DNA of 20,572 nt from NCBI GenBank assembly GCA_051453625.1, contig JBOZIK010000001.1:73347862-73368433 (forward strand), given 5' to 3'. Position 1 is the first letter of the stretch; the number at the start of each line of letters is the position of its first letter. The notes under the pieces are model-generated. The model searched no databases. It was not told the DNA's origin and saw only the letters and a list, made by a program, of their open reading frames with translations. Shown piece after piece: positions 9,810-18,463 of the stretch. This DNA is from Welwitschia mirabilis. Its lineage: Eukaryota > Gnetophyta > Gnetopsida > Welwitschiales. Both the position numbers and the translations under genes were made by a program.

Positions 9810-9937
9810 NNNNNNNNNNNNNNNNNNNNNNNNNNNNNNNNNNNNNNNNNNNNNNNNNNNNNNNNNNNNNNNNNNNNNNNNNNNNNNNNNNNNNNNNNNN
9901 NNNNNNNNNTCTAAAAACCAAAACTCGTTTCTTATTG
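9781..9937. repeat. 28-bp exact duplicate flanking a 100-N gap
   Basis: 'TCTAAAAACCAAAACTCG' plus the next ten bases occurs at 9782-9809 and identically at 9910-9937, with 100 N between. This is most simply an unmerged contig overlap. Confidence 0.85.
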
Positions 9938-10304
9938 TTTTCTGCTTATAAATTCTAAGATATTTTTATAAAATAAATTTTAAAAATTATTTTAACCCTA
10001 GAAAAATTATTGTTTTAAGATGTTTAACTTTCTAACATATTTGTATACTGACTCAAAAAATTCCATAAAATTTTACTTAGTATTAAATGAGTTATGACTT
10101 TCTTAAATTGCTTGACTTAAAAAGAATAAATGGTACACTTTACGTAAACTAAGCAAAATAGAAATCATACTAGTTTACAAAAAAAAAATTAATTAATGAC
10201 TATGNNNNNNNNNNNNNNNNNNNNNNNNNNNNNNNNNNNNNNNNNNNNNNNNNNNNNNNNNNNNNNNNNNNNNNNNNNNNNNNNNNNNNNNNNNNNNNNN
10301 NNNN

Positions 10305-11200
10305 ATAATTCTAATCATCATTGGGTTTATTTTAAGTAAACAATCATACAAAAGAAAAATATAATGTACAAGCATATTTTTGGTTTCTCATAAAAAAAAA
10401 TCATACGATTTTCAAAGTTTAATAATGAAAATAAATGGAAGAAAACATTTCTTTATTTTTCTACATATAGTAATTATTTCAAATAAGACACATTTATACA
10501 TCCAATTTCTATCATAAAAACATGCTTCATTTATGAATCTAAGCCAACTTGAAAATCCCATTTATTATTAATAAGTATCTACATAAATATAGAGCTAGGT
10601 AAAATATATTCATGTGTTATTAGGGGAAAAAAATATTAATGAAGCTAATTAATTAAACAATACATCTCTAGAATCATCAAGTAGACATCCCTAATGTTTA
10701 TACATGAAAGGAAAGAATAAGAGCCTAAATTTCAATAAAAAGTGTATAAAAAGAGTATAAAAATAAGAAAACCTTAACTAGAAATAATAAATAATATTTA
10801 AAAATAATTTGATTCTTCCATTAGATAATTTATATAATTATTAAAATTAATTACAAATTTTCTTAACTTTTAGTAGACATTAAAAATAAAAATTTATAAT
10901 TAATTATTTAAAAATGTAAAAATAAAATAGACTTGATTTCCTTAAACTAGGATCATTATACCATTCTTAAAACGAATTTTAATAAGTTTGAAATAGCCTA
11001 GATGCTTTTTAAAGGCTCAAACCTTTAACCATAAAAACTGCCTAAGTTTTAGAATTATCAAACTAATAGCCTTCACTAAAATGGCTATAACGTTTAATAT
11101 ACTTGGAAATTTTCAATGAGTAAATAGTTTTTGAAAAGAGTATTCAATTATCTATAATATTGACTACTAAAAGTGTATCCAAAATGCTCTATAACTTCTA
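10305..11200. repeat. Direct repeat, copy 2 (partner 8896-9809)
   Basis: Collinear with copy 1, differing by many substitutions and small indels. Its first base adjoins the 100-N gap at 10205-10304, so the junction between copies is not observed. A further 52-N gap lies at 11232-11283. Confidence 0.8.
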
Positions 11201-11360
11201 AAAATGGAAATGTGTTGCTTGCTATTTTTAGNNNNNNNNNNNNNNNNNNNNNNNNNNNNNNNNNNNNNNNNNNNNNNNNNNNNCTATGAGTTTATATTAT
11301 AAATAAATAAAAATAATTATAAGTACTATAAACTTGTAATAAATAATACATCAGTACCTT

Positions 11361-11441
11361 GAGCCTTAGGATTTTTCTGAGAAGGAGTGCGTAGCTTAAA
11401 TAGATTCTTGAGGATCAGACTCATTCATCCTAATAAGGCTC
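11361..11441 (-). other. Candidate stem-loop in the LTR leader region
   Basis: GAGCCTTAGGAT (11361-11372) pairs with ATCC..TAAGGCTC (11427-11441), giving a stem of about 12 bp with a 3-nt bulge (TAA) and a loop of about 54 nt. It lies downstream of the minus-strand TATA box and so would be in the transcript. Confidence 0.5.
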
Positions 11442-11459
11442 TAATGTAAATATGATGTA

Positions 11460-11846
11460 AAATGAATTTAAATAATAAAACAATGCAACACAACATTGGT
11501 ATCCAAAATTATAGTAAACCCACTGGTCACTTAGCTAAAACATCCATTAGACACATAGAAGCTAAGCATATTAAGAGGTCTCTCAACTCTCTCCCTTATC
11601 TTAGTCTACACGAATGGGAGGGAAGAAAATATATTTATAACCATTGATANNNNNNNNNNATCCATTTAAACAATATCATAATGCAACATAACATGAGTAT
11701 CCAAAATTATAATAAACCCCTTGATCACTTGACCAAAACATCTATTAGGCACATAGAGCTAAGCATGTTAAGAGATCCCTCAACTCTCTCCCTTATCTTA
11801 GTCTACACTAATGGGAGGGAAGAAAATATATTTATAACCATTGATA
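11460..11846. repeat. ~185-bp tandem duplicate around a 10-N gap
   Basis: Copy 1 (11460-11649) and copy 2 (11660-11846) share 'TCTCAACTCTCTCCCTTATC'-like and 'GAAGAAAATATATTTATAAC' blocks and both end ...CCATTGATA. They differ by scattered substitutions. The 10 N sit exactly at the copy boundary. Confidence 0.8.
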
Positions 11847-12193
11847 AATCCATCAATTAAGCATGTAAATAGATCCCTTAAATATCTTCCTTATCTTAAT
11901 ATCAGCTAATGAAAGAGAAAAATGCAAATCATATGCATAGGCCTAATGCAATAAATTAAACTAAAATTATCATAAAAGAAGAACCTACTTGGAGGAAAGA
12001 AGATTGATTATCCTTGAATAAGATTGAGGAAGTGCTAAGCTCTAAGATCCTATCTCCAAGCTTCTAAGATTCAAGTTCGAAGCTCCAAGCTCCTACCTCT
12101 AAGTTATTCAAGAGGAAGAAAGATTGAGAAGAAAATTTAGTAGCATAAACTTGTTTTAGGAATACTAGTTTAAGAAGAATGGAAAGAGCTCTA

Positions 12194-12203
12194 TTTATAT
12201 ATA
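12194..12203 (-). promoter_or_regulatory. TATA box of the minus-oriented LTR-like block
   Basis: On the minus strand the sequence is TATATATAAATAGAGCTC, a near-ideal plant TATA element, with the tandem repeat upstream and leader-like sequence downstream. Confidence 0.65.
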
Positions 12204-12287
12204 GATGATATACCAAAGGTCATTGATATAATTGGTTAAAGACTATCTACATCATTTTATCCACAAGATAAAGAAATATCTCTTACT

Positions 12288-12530
12288 TGATAAGATTGAT
12301 CAATGAAAAGTTAAATGGACTTGTGTAAAGTAACATTGACATATATGATAATGATAAGATTGATCAATGACAAGTTGGATAGACTTTATGTAAAAGTGAT
12401 TTGAACATGTGAATGACAATGATAATATTGATTAATAACAAGTTGGATGAGCTTGTGTAGAAGTGACATTGATAAGATTAATTAATGAGAAGTTGTAAGA
12501 GCTTGTATAAAAGGTGAAAGTGATGTATTA
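12288..12530. repeat. Degenerate 4-copy tandem repeat upstream of the TATA box
   Basis: Units starting 'TGATAAGATTGATCAATG' or close variants occur at 12288, 12352, 12420 and 12470. Each is followed by 'AAGTTGGATGAGCTTGTGTA'-like sequence and a GTGACATTGA-like end. Spacing is 64, 68 and 50 bp. Tandem repeats upstream of the promoter are common in LTR U3 regions and may act as enhancers. Confidence 0.75.
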
Positions 12531-12735
12531 ATGACAAAGGAATTTTATTTATGACTCATGCATCTAATTTGGGTTAGTATTCTTCTTGCTTTAATTAATA
12601 AAATTAATTGCATGCATCATTTTCTCATGTTTATTCCTTCTTAATCCTTTATAGGCTTATAATTAATCCAAAACATATTTAAAATGCATTAGAAGAATAA
12701 ATGCACCAATTTCAAAATTGTTATATGACACAACA

Positions 12736-13019
12736 AGAAAAATAATTTTTATGCATAAAGTACTTCCACAAATATTAATAAGGATAAAAGTCATAGTAGA
12801 ATAAATTTTACTTATTTATCCTTTTTAATTTATAGATAAGAGTGCATGTCCTTATTAACATATTTACACTCTTCATGATCCATCATATCAATAACACAAA
12901 TAACAAAAAAGGAATTCCATACTTAAATGTAAGAAAAATGTCATAATGGGTTATAAGAAAATGTCATAATTGAATGTAAAAAATTATCATTATTTTAGTG
13001 TGAAATTATACAATTTTGA
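12736..13019. other. Junction between LTR blocks, no gene
   Basis: AT-rich DNA with a short repeated word (AAGAAAAATGTCATAA at ~12931 and AAGAAAATGTCATAAT at ~12956). It could be the displaced end of the plus-strand LTR, flanking DNA, or the true start of the minus-oriented block. I cannot decide. Confidence 0.5.
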
Positions 13020-13837
13020 AGTCCTTTAGGTAAAGCTATAAATCATATAACTTACAAAAAACACACGCTAGTATAGATGGGAGTTCACTTGAATGTCGTA
13101 ATCCCAATGAAGGAACTAGGCCCAGAGTCAGATAATTGATTTCCAAAGGTAGTTTTTGAGTCTTTTATCTTTTACTGACTAAAAGTAAATAATAAAATAA
13201 ATGCAATGCAAGATGAATGAATATGAAATGCAAGTAAATAAAAGTGGAAATAAAATGGATTCACTTTGTTTCTAATCCTTCTATTACAAAGAATAGCTTG
13301 TAGCCTTTCTATCACAAAAGCTATCCTTCTTATAATTCATATCAATTAAGAACAATATCTACTAATTCTTAATTAACATAAACTATGAGATCTACTAAGT
13401 ATAATATGCAATATGTAGTATGGAATGAAATGGAGATGTAATGCAAACCTACTACTAACCAAGGTCAACCTTAACAAAGGTTACCCTCATGACCTAACTA
13501 AATCATAGAACTATTACTTAACTATGACCAAATTAAACCATAAGGGACATTCACAGAATTGTAATAAAAAGAGTATTTATATTAATGAAAAGAAATTTAC
13601 ATCTATTTAAAATAGAATAACAGTATCTTAATGAAAGAGACACAGCCTAACACCAAAGAAACCCCTTTTTCCAGCCACTGGATGGACCTCTTTCCTTTAA
13701 GCTTTCATCACAAGTACATCAAGTGAAAAAGATAGTTTAGAAGTGAAGGAGGTAAGGATAGTTATAGTTTTACAATGAACCATAATCCTAGATGTTGGTT
13801 AAGAAAACCCTAGCAGCCCACATGGGTTGCTTGACCT

Positions 13838-13845
13838 CATTTATA
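13838..13845 (-). promoter_or_regulatory. TATA box of the minus-strand LTR
   Basis: TATAAATG on the minus strand, preceded by TTATTA. The palindromic motifs lie about 35 to 400 bp upstream. Confidence 0.6.
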
Positions 13846-13877
13846 ATAATATTTATTACAAACATATAAAATTAATT

Positions 13878-14249
13878 ATCATCCTGACTATTATGGGGAC
13901 GACAAAGTAAAGGGTATAATGCAATCTTTTGCCTTTGTTTGTATGTCCATGTGATGCCATTAGTCCTGTGGATTGTGGGCACATGTTAACAATGTCGTCG
14001 TCCTGACTGTCATGGGGATGACTAAGGGGATGATGTCCTATCATCATCTCCTCCATGTGCTTCTATCGGTGTGGTAGCCTTTTTCTTTTTATGTGATTAA
14101 TATCATTATCCTGCATGTCATGGGGATACCTAATGATATAACACCACCAATACTTCATGCTCATGTGCTGTTCATGTGTTTTTCATGTGCTGCTCATTTG
14201 TGGCTATTATAATGGGCTATTGTTCTAACTGTCATGGGAACAACAATAG
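13878..14249. repeat. Array of four palindromic motifs in U3
   Basis: Plus-strand copies: 13878-13903 (ATCATCC ... GGGGACGAC), 13997-14022 (GTCGTCC ... GGGATGAC), 14100-14139 (TATCC ... GGATA, with outer arms ATATCATTA and TAATGATAT), and 14217-14249 (arms CTATTGTT and AACAATAG, inner TTGTTC and GAACAA). The core between the arms is close to TGACTGTCATGG, itself a TGAC-T-GTCA palindrome. Stems differ between copies, but three of four still pair fully; the first has one mismatch. Confidence 0.75.
14161..14204. repeat. 11-bp x 4 tandem repeat with CACATG boxes
   Basis: Units TCATGTGCTGT, TCATGTGTTTT, TCATGTGCTGC and TCATTTGTGGC follow one another without spacer. On the minus (sense) strand the first three contain CACATG, an E-box (CANNTG) spaced one helical turn apart. 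It lies about 315-360 bp upstream of the TATA box. Confidence 0.85.
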
Positions 14250-14492
14250 GGATGATACATTTCCCAAGCTCCTCAAGTAGTGTAAATTAGTATTCTTTAC
14301 CTTTAGTCTTTCTTCAATATGATAAGTATCAGAACATGCCTAAAGTACCTCCAATTATGTCAAGAATTATGTGTTTCCATGATCATCCTATCATCTCTCT
14401 ATAATTAGCAAAATTATATCTAAACTTGTATCAATGTTCTGCAAAAGTACTACAAATACACCATTAGATTCCTATAAATTGGCATTGCAACA

Positions 14493-14505
14493 TAGCCTCC
14501 TACTT
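14493..14505 (-). promoter_or_regulatory. Polypurine tract before the minus LTR, copy A
   Basis: AAGTAGGAGGCTA on the minus strand, immediately before TGTTGCAATG. It aligns with AAGTGGGGGACTA before the plus-strand LTR. Confidence 0.7.
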
Positions 14506-15104
14506 AGCCTTGTCAGTCCCTGGCAAAGTAGGTGATCAACTAGATTATGAGCCAATTTAACTAAGATAATCATCAACTAAAGAAATGGAATTTGAGTTCT
14601 ATTATTATGCAGGAATAGATTACAATAAGTCATTAATACAATTACTAATATAGTTATAAGCCCCCTACTTAAACTCATCATACTAGTCCAAATAAATGTC
14701 ATACACATAACAAGTTAGAGTGATAGTTCAGAAAATTGATAATGTATAGATATATAAGCTCAAGTAGTAATAATCTCAAAAAATAATTTATGACAAGTTC
14801 ATGAATATTTTTTACAAGGGAAAAGGATAGGAGTAATTATGGCATCCCTTTAAATGATCATAAACATATCTTTTCTAAAAAAAATCAGTGAGTGCTACCT
14901 ACTCCTACTAAATAAATTCCATGAATTGTATTCAAGTAACATGAAATCATGTCTAAACAATACATTATAAACATGTATCATCCAAGCTCAAAATAATCAT
15001 TAAAAATGATAGATTTTTGCTATAATATTTCAGAAGAAAGCTTGGAGAGCTGTCCTATCCCCCCATAAAAAAAGAAAAACATCCCTAATTACACTTCGAA
15101 AAAA

Positions 15105-15153
15105 GGATGACTATCATCCCCTCTGTTGTGGGGATAACATATCAAGACAACAG
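15105..15153. other. Overlapping inverted repeats with pseudoknot order
   Basis: GGATGA-cta-TCATCC (15105-15119) is a small hairpin. Next to it ATCCCC (15116-15121) pairs with GGGGAT (15130-15135), while CTGTTGT (15123-15129) pairs with ACAACAG (15147-15153). The last two pairings interleave, the order of an H-type pseudoknot, and this holds on either strand. The small hairpin is kept in copy B (16613-16627); the other two pairings are not. Confidence 0.55.
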
Positions 15154-15817
15154 CTTGTCAAATAAGTTGTTTGGATTAATTAGAAAAAACAATTCTAGAA
15201 AAATTTGACAACAAGTAAGCATTAGAGATGCGATAGAAAAAACAGAAGGAAAAATGTGAAGAATTTATCTTAAAAAAAAACAGAATCATGAGAAATAAAC
15301 TCATGAGATCATAACCATTCATGAAATATAGAAAGAAATTCTCATAAGTATTCCTCCAATGTGGTCTAGAATCCATGAGTGTTTGAAAATTTATAAGTGG
15401 ATGAATGTAAAACCACACAGCAAAAACATTAGCAGAAAACAAAAAGATTACACCAATCAAGGGGAAAGAAATGCATTAATTGATAGTGCAGAAAAGAAAA
15501 ATAGCCCTTAAAAAGAAAACCCACAAGTGAAAAAAGACAACTAGAGAGCTACTAAATGATCAGGTTCTAATTATGATGTAGAAAAAGATACTATAATGAC
15601 TTTGAAAAATCCAAAACAAAACAACTAAGGAAAAACATAATGAAAAATGGACAACTAGGAACATGAAGAAGATTTGCTTACCTATCCAAAATTAATCCTT
15701 AGCAAAGTCCCTTGGAANNNNNNNNNNNNNNNNNNNNNNNNNNNNNNNNNNNNNNNNNNNNNNNNNNNNNNNNNNNNNNNNNNNNNNNNNNNNNNNNNNN
15801 NNNNNNNNNNNNNNNNN

Positions 15818-17233
15818 GCCAAGAATTATATGTTTTTATGATCATCTTATCATCTCTCCATAATTAGCAGAATTGCATCTAAACCTGTATAAATGTTCTA
15901 CAAAAGTACTCCAAATACACCATCAAATTCCTACAAATTGGTATCGTAACATAGCCTCTTACTTAGCTTTGTCAGTCCCTAACAAAGTAGGTGATTAACT
16001 AGTTTGCAAACCAATTTGACTAAGATAATCATCAACTAAAAAAATGGAATTTGAGTTCTATTTATCATGTAGGAATAGATGACAATAATTCATTAATACA
16101 ATTACTACTGTAGTTATAAGCCCCCTACATAAACTCATCACAATTGACCAAATAAATGTCATACACATAAACAAGTCATAAAATGTAACAATTGTAGTTT
16201 AGAAAATTGATAAGGTATATGCATAAATTAAGAAGGTAATGCTGAAACTAATGTGTAAACTTAAGTAGTAATAATCTCAAAGAATAATGCATGAAAAAGC
16301 TCATTAATCTTTTTTACAAGGGTAAAGTATAGAAGCAATCATGCATTCTTTTTTCTCTTTAAATGATCTAAAACATAGCTTGCTAAAAAATTGGTAAGTG
16401 TGCTACTACTCCTGCTAAATAAATTTTATGAAATGTATAACATGAAATCATATCTAAATAACTCATCATAAATATATATTATGAATGCTCAAAATGATCC
16501 TTTAAATTTTAAAAATAATAAATTTCATCTAAAATCTCATGAGAAAGCTCAGAGAGTTATCCTGTCCCCCCACAAGAAAAGAAAGACATCTTGGATTGCA
16601 TAAAGGGAAAAAGGATGACTATCATCCCCTCTGTCATGTGAACAACATATGTGAGATAATAGTTTTTAAAATAAGTTATTTAAACCAATTATAAAAAATT
16701 CTAAAAAAAAATATAATAGCAAGAAAGTATTGGAAAAGTGACAGAAAAACAGAAGGAAGAAAATTGTGAAGAATTTATCTTGAAAAATAGAATCATGGAG
16801 AAAGAAACTGATGAGATTATAATCATGCATTAAATACAGAAAGAAATGCTTAAAAGTATTTCTTCACTATGTCCTAGAATCCATGAGTGTTCAAAATCTA
16901 TAAGTGGATGTATGCAAAACCACAAAACCACATAGAAAAAATATTAGCATAAAATAAAAAGATCACATCAATTAAAGTGAAAGAAATGCATCAATGAAAA
17001 ATGAAGAAAAGAAAGATAGCCCTTATAATGAAAACCTATGAGTGAAAATAAAAAGACAACTAAAGGGCTACCAAATTATTAGGTCCTAATTATAATGTAG
17101 AAAAAGATACTATAATGACTTTGAAAATCCCAAACAAAATAACTAAGAGAAAACATAAGGAAATGAACAACTAAGAACATGAAGAAGATGTGCTTACCTA
17201 CCCAAAATTCATTTCTAACAAAGTCCCTTAGAA
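15818..17233 (-). repeat. 3' end block of the minus element, copy B, with truncated LTR start
   Basis: The second copy of the block. Its LTR begins on the minus strand at 15951 (TGTTACGATACCAATTTG) after AAGTAAGAGGCTA (15964-15952), and is cut by the 100-N gap (15718-15817) after 134 bp. Upstream (17233-18300) it continues into the part shared with the plus-strand element. No gene was found in it; the open frame at 17079-17306 is not supported. Confidence 0.8.
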
Positions 17234-18200
17234 GAAACCATAAAATCACATGATAATGATGCATTATACAATGTAAAAATTCATAAAGTTCCACTCGAAT
17301 GGGCAATGATTATGATGATGTTAAGTATATCTAATGTTAACAAAAAATAAATGATAAGAAAAAAAGCAGTTAAAATAGGAACTTACAAAATATCATCTCA
17401 AAACAATACTAAAATCCAAAAACTTAAAGTGATCATGTGGAAGTACTATAAATAAATAAAAATAAGTCTTAAAAAAAAAAGCAATGTCTTTGATGACACC
17501 AAGAACACCACTGATCTCATAGCCTCTAATAGCAATTTTTTTGTTACTATGATGAGGGGAGTGCGACCACTGTCAGAGGAGTAAGGACTCACATAGCATG
17601 ATTAACTGACCTCCTAGTGGAGTTTCCACAACTACCATATTGCATTGCCAAAGGCACCTCTTGGGAATATTTGTGTTAGTGCACTTGTAGTAGGATATTA
17701 TGAGGGTTATATTTTAAGATATAACATGAAAGAGCATGGCCTTTACTTCTTTGTTTTTCTTTCTTTCTTTCTTTTTTTTTTTTTTTGATACATAATTCCA
17801 CATGATCAAATACTCATAAGGGTAAAAGTAAAGTGAGGAAATAAATAATAGGGAAGAACATGCTAAAACAACTAACTACTCACACCATTGAAAGAAAATA
17901 AAAGAACTAAGACATCTTTCTTCAAAATGAAGTTCATAGACATATGAATGTCTGAAGATTGATTAAAGCCATTCTTATCATTTAAAACATTAAAGTAAAA
18001 TATTTACTAATCATGGTTACTTTATAAAGTAAAAAATTAGTCAAGTTAAAGATGTTCCAAGTAATAGCATCACATTTACCAAAGAAATCAGCTAAAGAAG
18101 ACTTTAGATAATGGTAGGGGAAGAATTCCAACACAAATGCTTCTATCATGTTCAAGGTTAATCAATAGATATTTCAATGATTATTTAATCTTTTATCCAT
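17234..18200 (-). repeat. 3' non-coding region of the minus element, homologous to ~2450-3330 (+)
   Basis: Reverse complement of the region described at 2362-3880. Minus-strand anchors are 'GAAACTCCACTAGGAGGTCA' (~17635), 'GAGGCTATGAGATCAGTGG' (~17528) and 'TTTGGTAAATGTGATGCTAT' (~18088). No gene is visible. Confidence 0.75.
17750..17786. repeat. (TTTC)n and poly-T tract
   Basis: Several TTTC units followed by about 17 T. The plus-strand counterpart near 2837 has only a short A run, so the tract expanded in this copy. Confidence 0.9.
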
Positions 18201-18340
18201 TAGCTTCTGAATTTCCAAAGTGTTTAAGTTGGAAGTTTCAATGGAGCCATTTAAAATGTACTTTTTCTAAAAGATAAGAACCTAGTCATTAAGAAGTTTA
18301 AGTAGTTATATCAAAAGTGCACTCAGGTATTATATTTTTT
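18201..18340 (-). pseudogene. Integrase C-terminal remnant of the minus element
   Basis: On the minus strand the sequence reads LGSYLLEKV (plus-strand counterpart LSPYLIKKK), then in another frame NGSIETSNLNTLEIQKLMDK (counterpart GSIKISNLETKKIQKVNEQS). Stops and a frameshift show decay. Homology to pol could not be followed further upstream, where the unrelated-looking ORF begins. Confidence 0.6.
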
Positions 18341-18463
18341 AGAAAAATAAGGTCAAACCAAATAGAAACCATTTGATAAAACATAAAGGGTATGCAATCA
18401 TTTCAAAATAAAATCAATTAGATATTAAAAAAATAAAATGATAAGACTTTGATGGCATAATTT

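Larger units (their letters stand above)
7839..12735 (-). mobile_element. Long LTR-like block, Del/Tekay-like, minus orientation (solo LTR or 3' LTR)
   Basis: On the minus strand it starts TGTTGTGTCATATAAC (12735) and ends GGGTGTTATAGTTACA (7839). A '...GGGTGTTACA'-type end is familiar from Del/Tekay chromovirus LTRs. Inside, in minus order: a 4-copy degenerate tandem repeat (12530-12288), a TATA box (12203-12194), a leader rich in AGCTT/CTTGGAG words (12120-12010), a hairpin region (11441-11361), and several duplicated blocks. No protein coding was found. No primer-binding site follows the 7839 end and no polypurine tract was recognised at the other, so a solo LTR fits best. At about 4.9 kb it is long for an LTR; duplicated blocks next to gaps may inflate it. 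The upper boundary could instead lie nearer 12990, since that sequence is similar in character. Confidence 0.45.
13020..14492 (-). mobile_element. 3' LTR of the minus-strand Athila-like element (copy A)
   Basis: On the minus strand it starts TGTTGCAATGCC at 14492, directly after the purine tract AAGTAGGAGGCTA, the same arrangement as the plus-strand LTR. The U3 part holds the 11-bp repeat (14161-14204) and four palindromic motifs. TATAAATG at 13845-13838 is followed by leader sequence with CTAGGGTTTTC. The U5 part contains 'CTGGGCCTAGTTCCTTCATT' and 'GGGATTACGACATTC', then 'CTATACTAGCGTGTGTTTT', an arrangement I associate with Athila-like LTR ends. The 3' boundary is uncertain by some tens of bases. 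It is a 3' LTR because non-coding sequence and an integrase tail lie upstream. Confidence 0.7.
14359..15717 (-). repeat. 3' end block of the minus element, copy A
   Basis: Collinear with 15818-17233 (copy B). Matches include 'AAAAGTACTACAAATACACC' against 'AAAAGTACTCCAAATACACC', 'CATAAGCCCCCTAC'-type words, the GGATGACTATCATCCCCTCTG block (15105/16613), and the final 'AAAGTCCCTT.GAA'. It includes 134 bp of LTR start, the polypurine tract and about 1.2 kb of non-coding sequence. Divergence looks like one base in seven or so. There is no coding; an open frame at 15176-15460 has no family features. Confidence 0.8.

Noticed and set aside
12288-12530. CRISPR-like array
   Set aside because: Units are degenerate with no conserved repeat/unique spacer structure, and the context is a plant LTR.
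13856-14056. 66-codon minus-strand frame in the LTR
   Set aside because: It overlaps the palindromic motifs upstream of the promoter; no family features.
15057-15066. ATGGGGGGAT on the minus strand (and GTGGGGGGAC near 16564) as polypurine tracts
   Set aside because: No TG-starting LTR follows. The tracts at 14493-14505 and 15952-15964 align with the plus-strand tract and do precede LTR starts.
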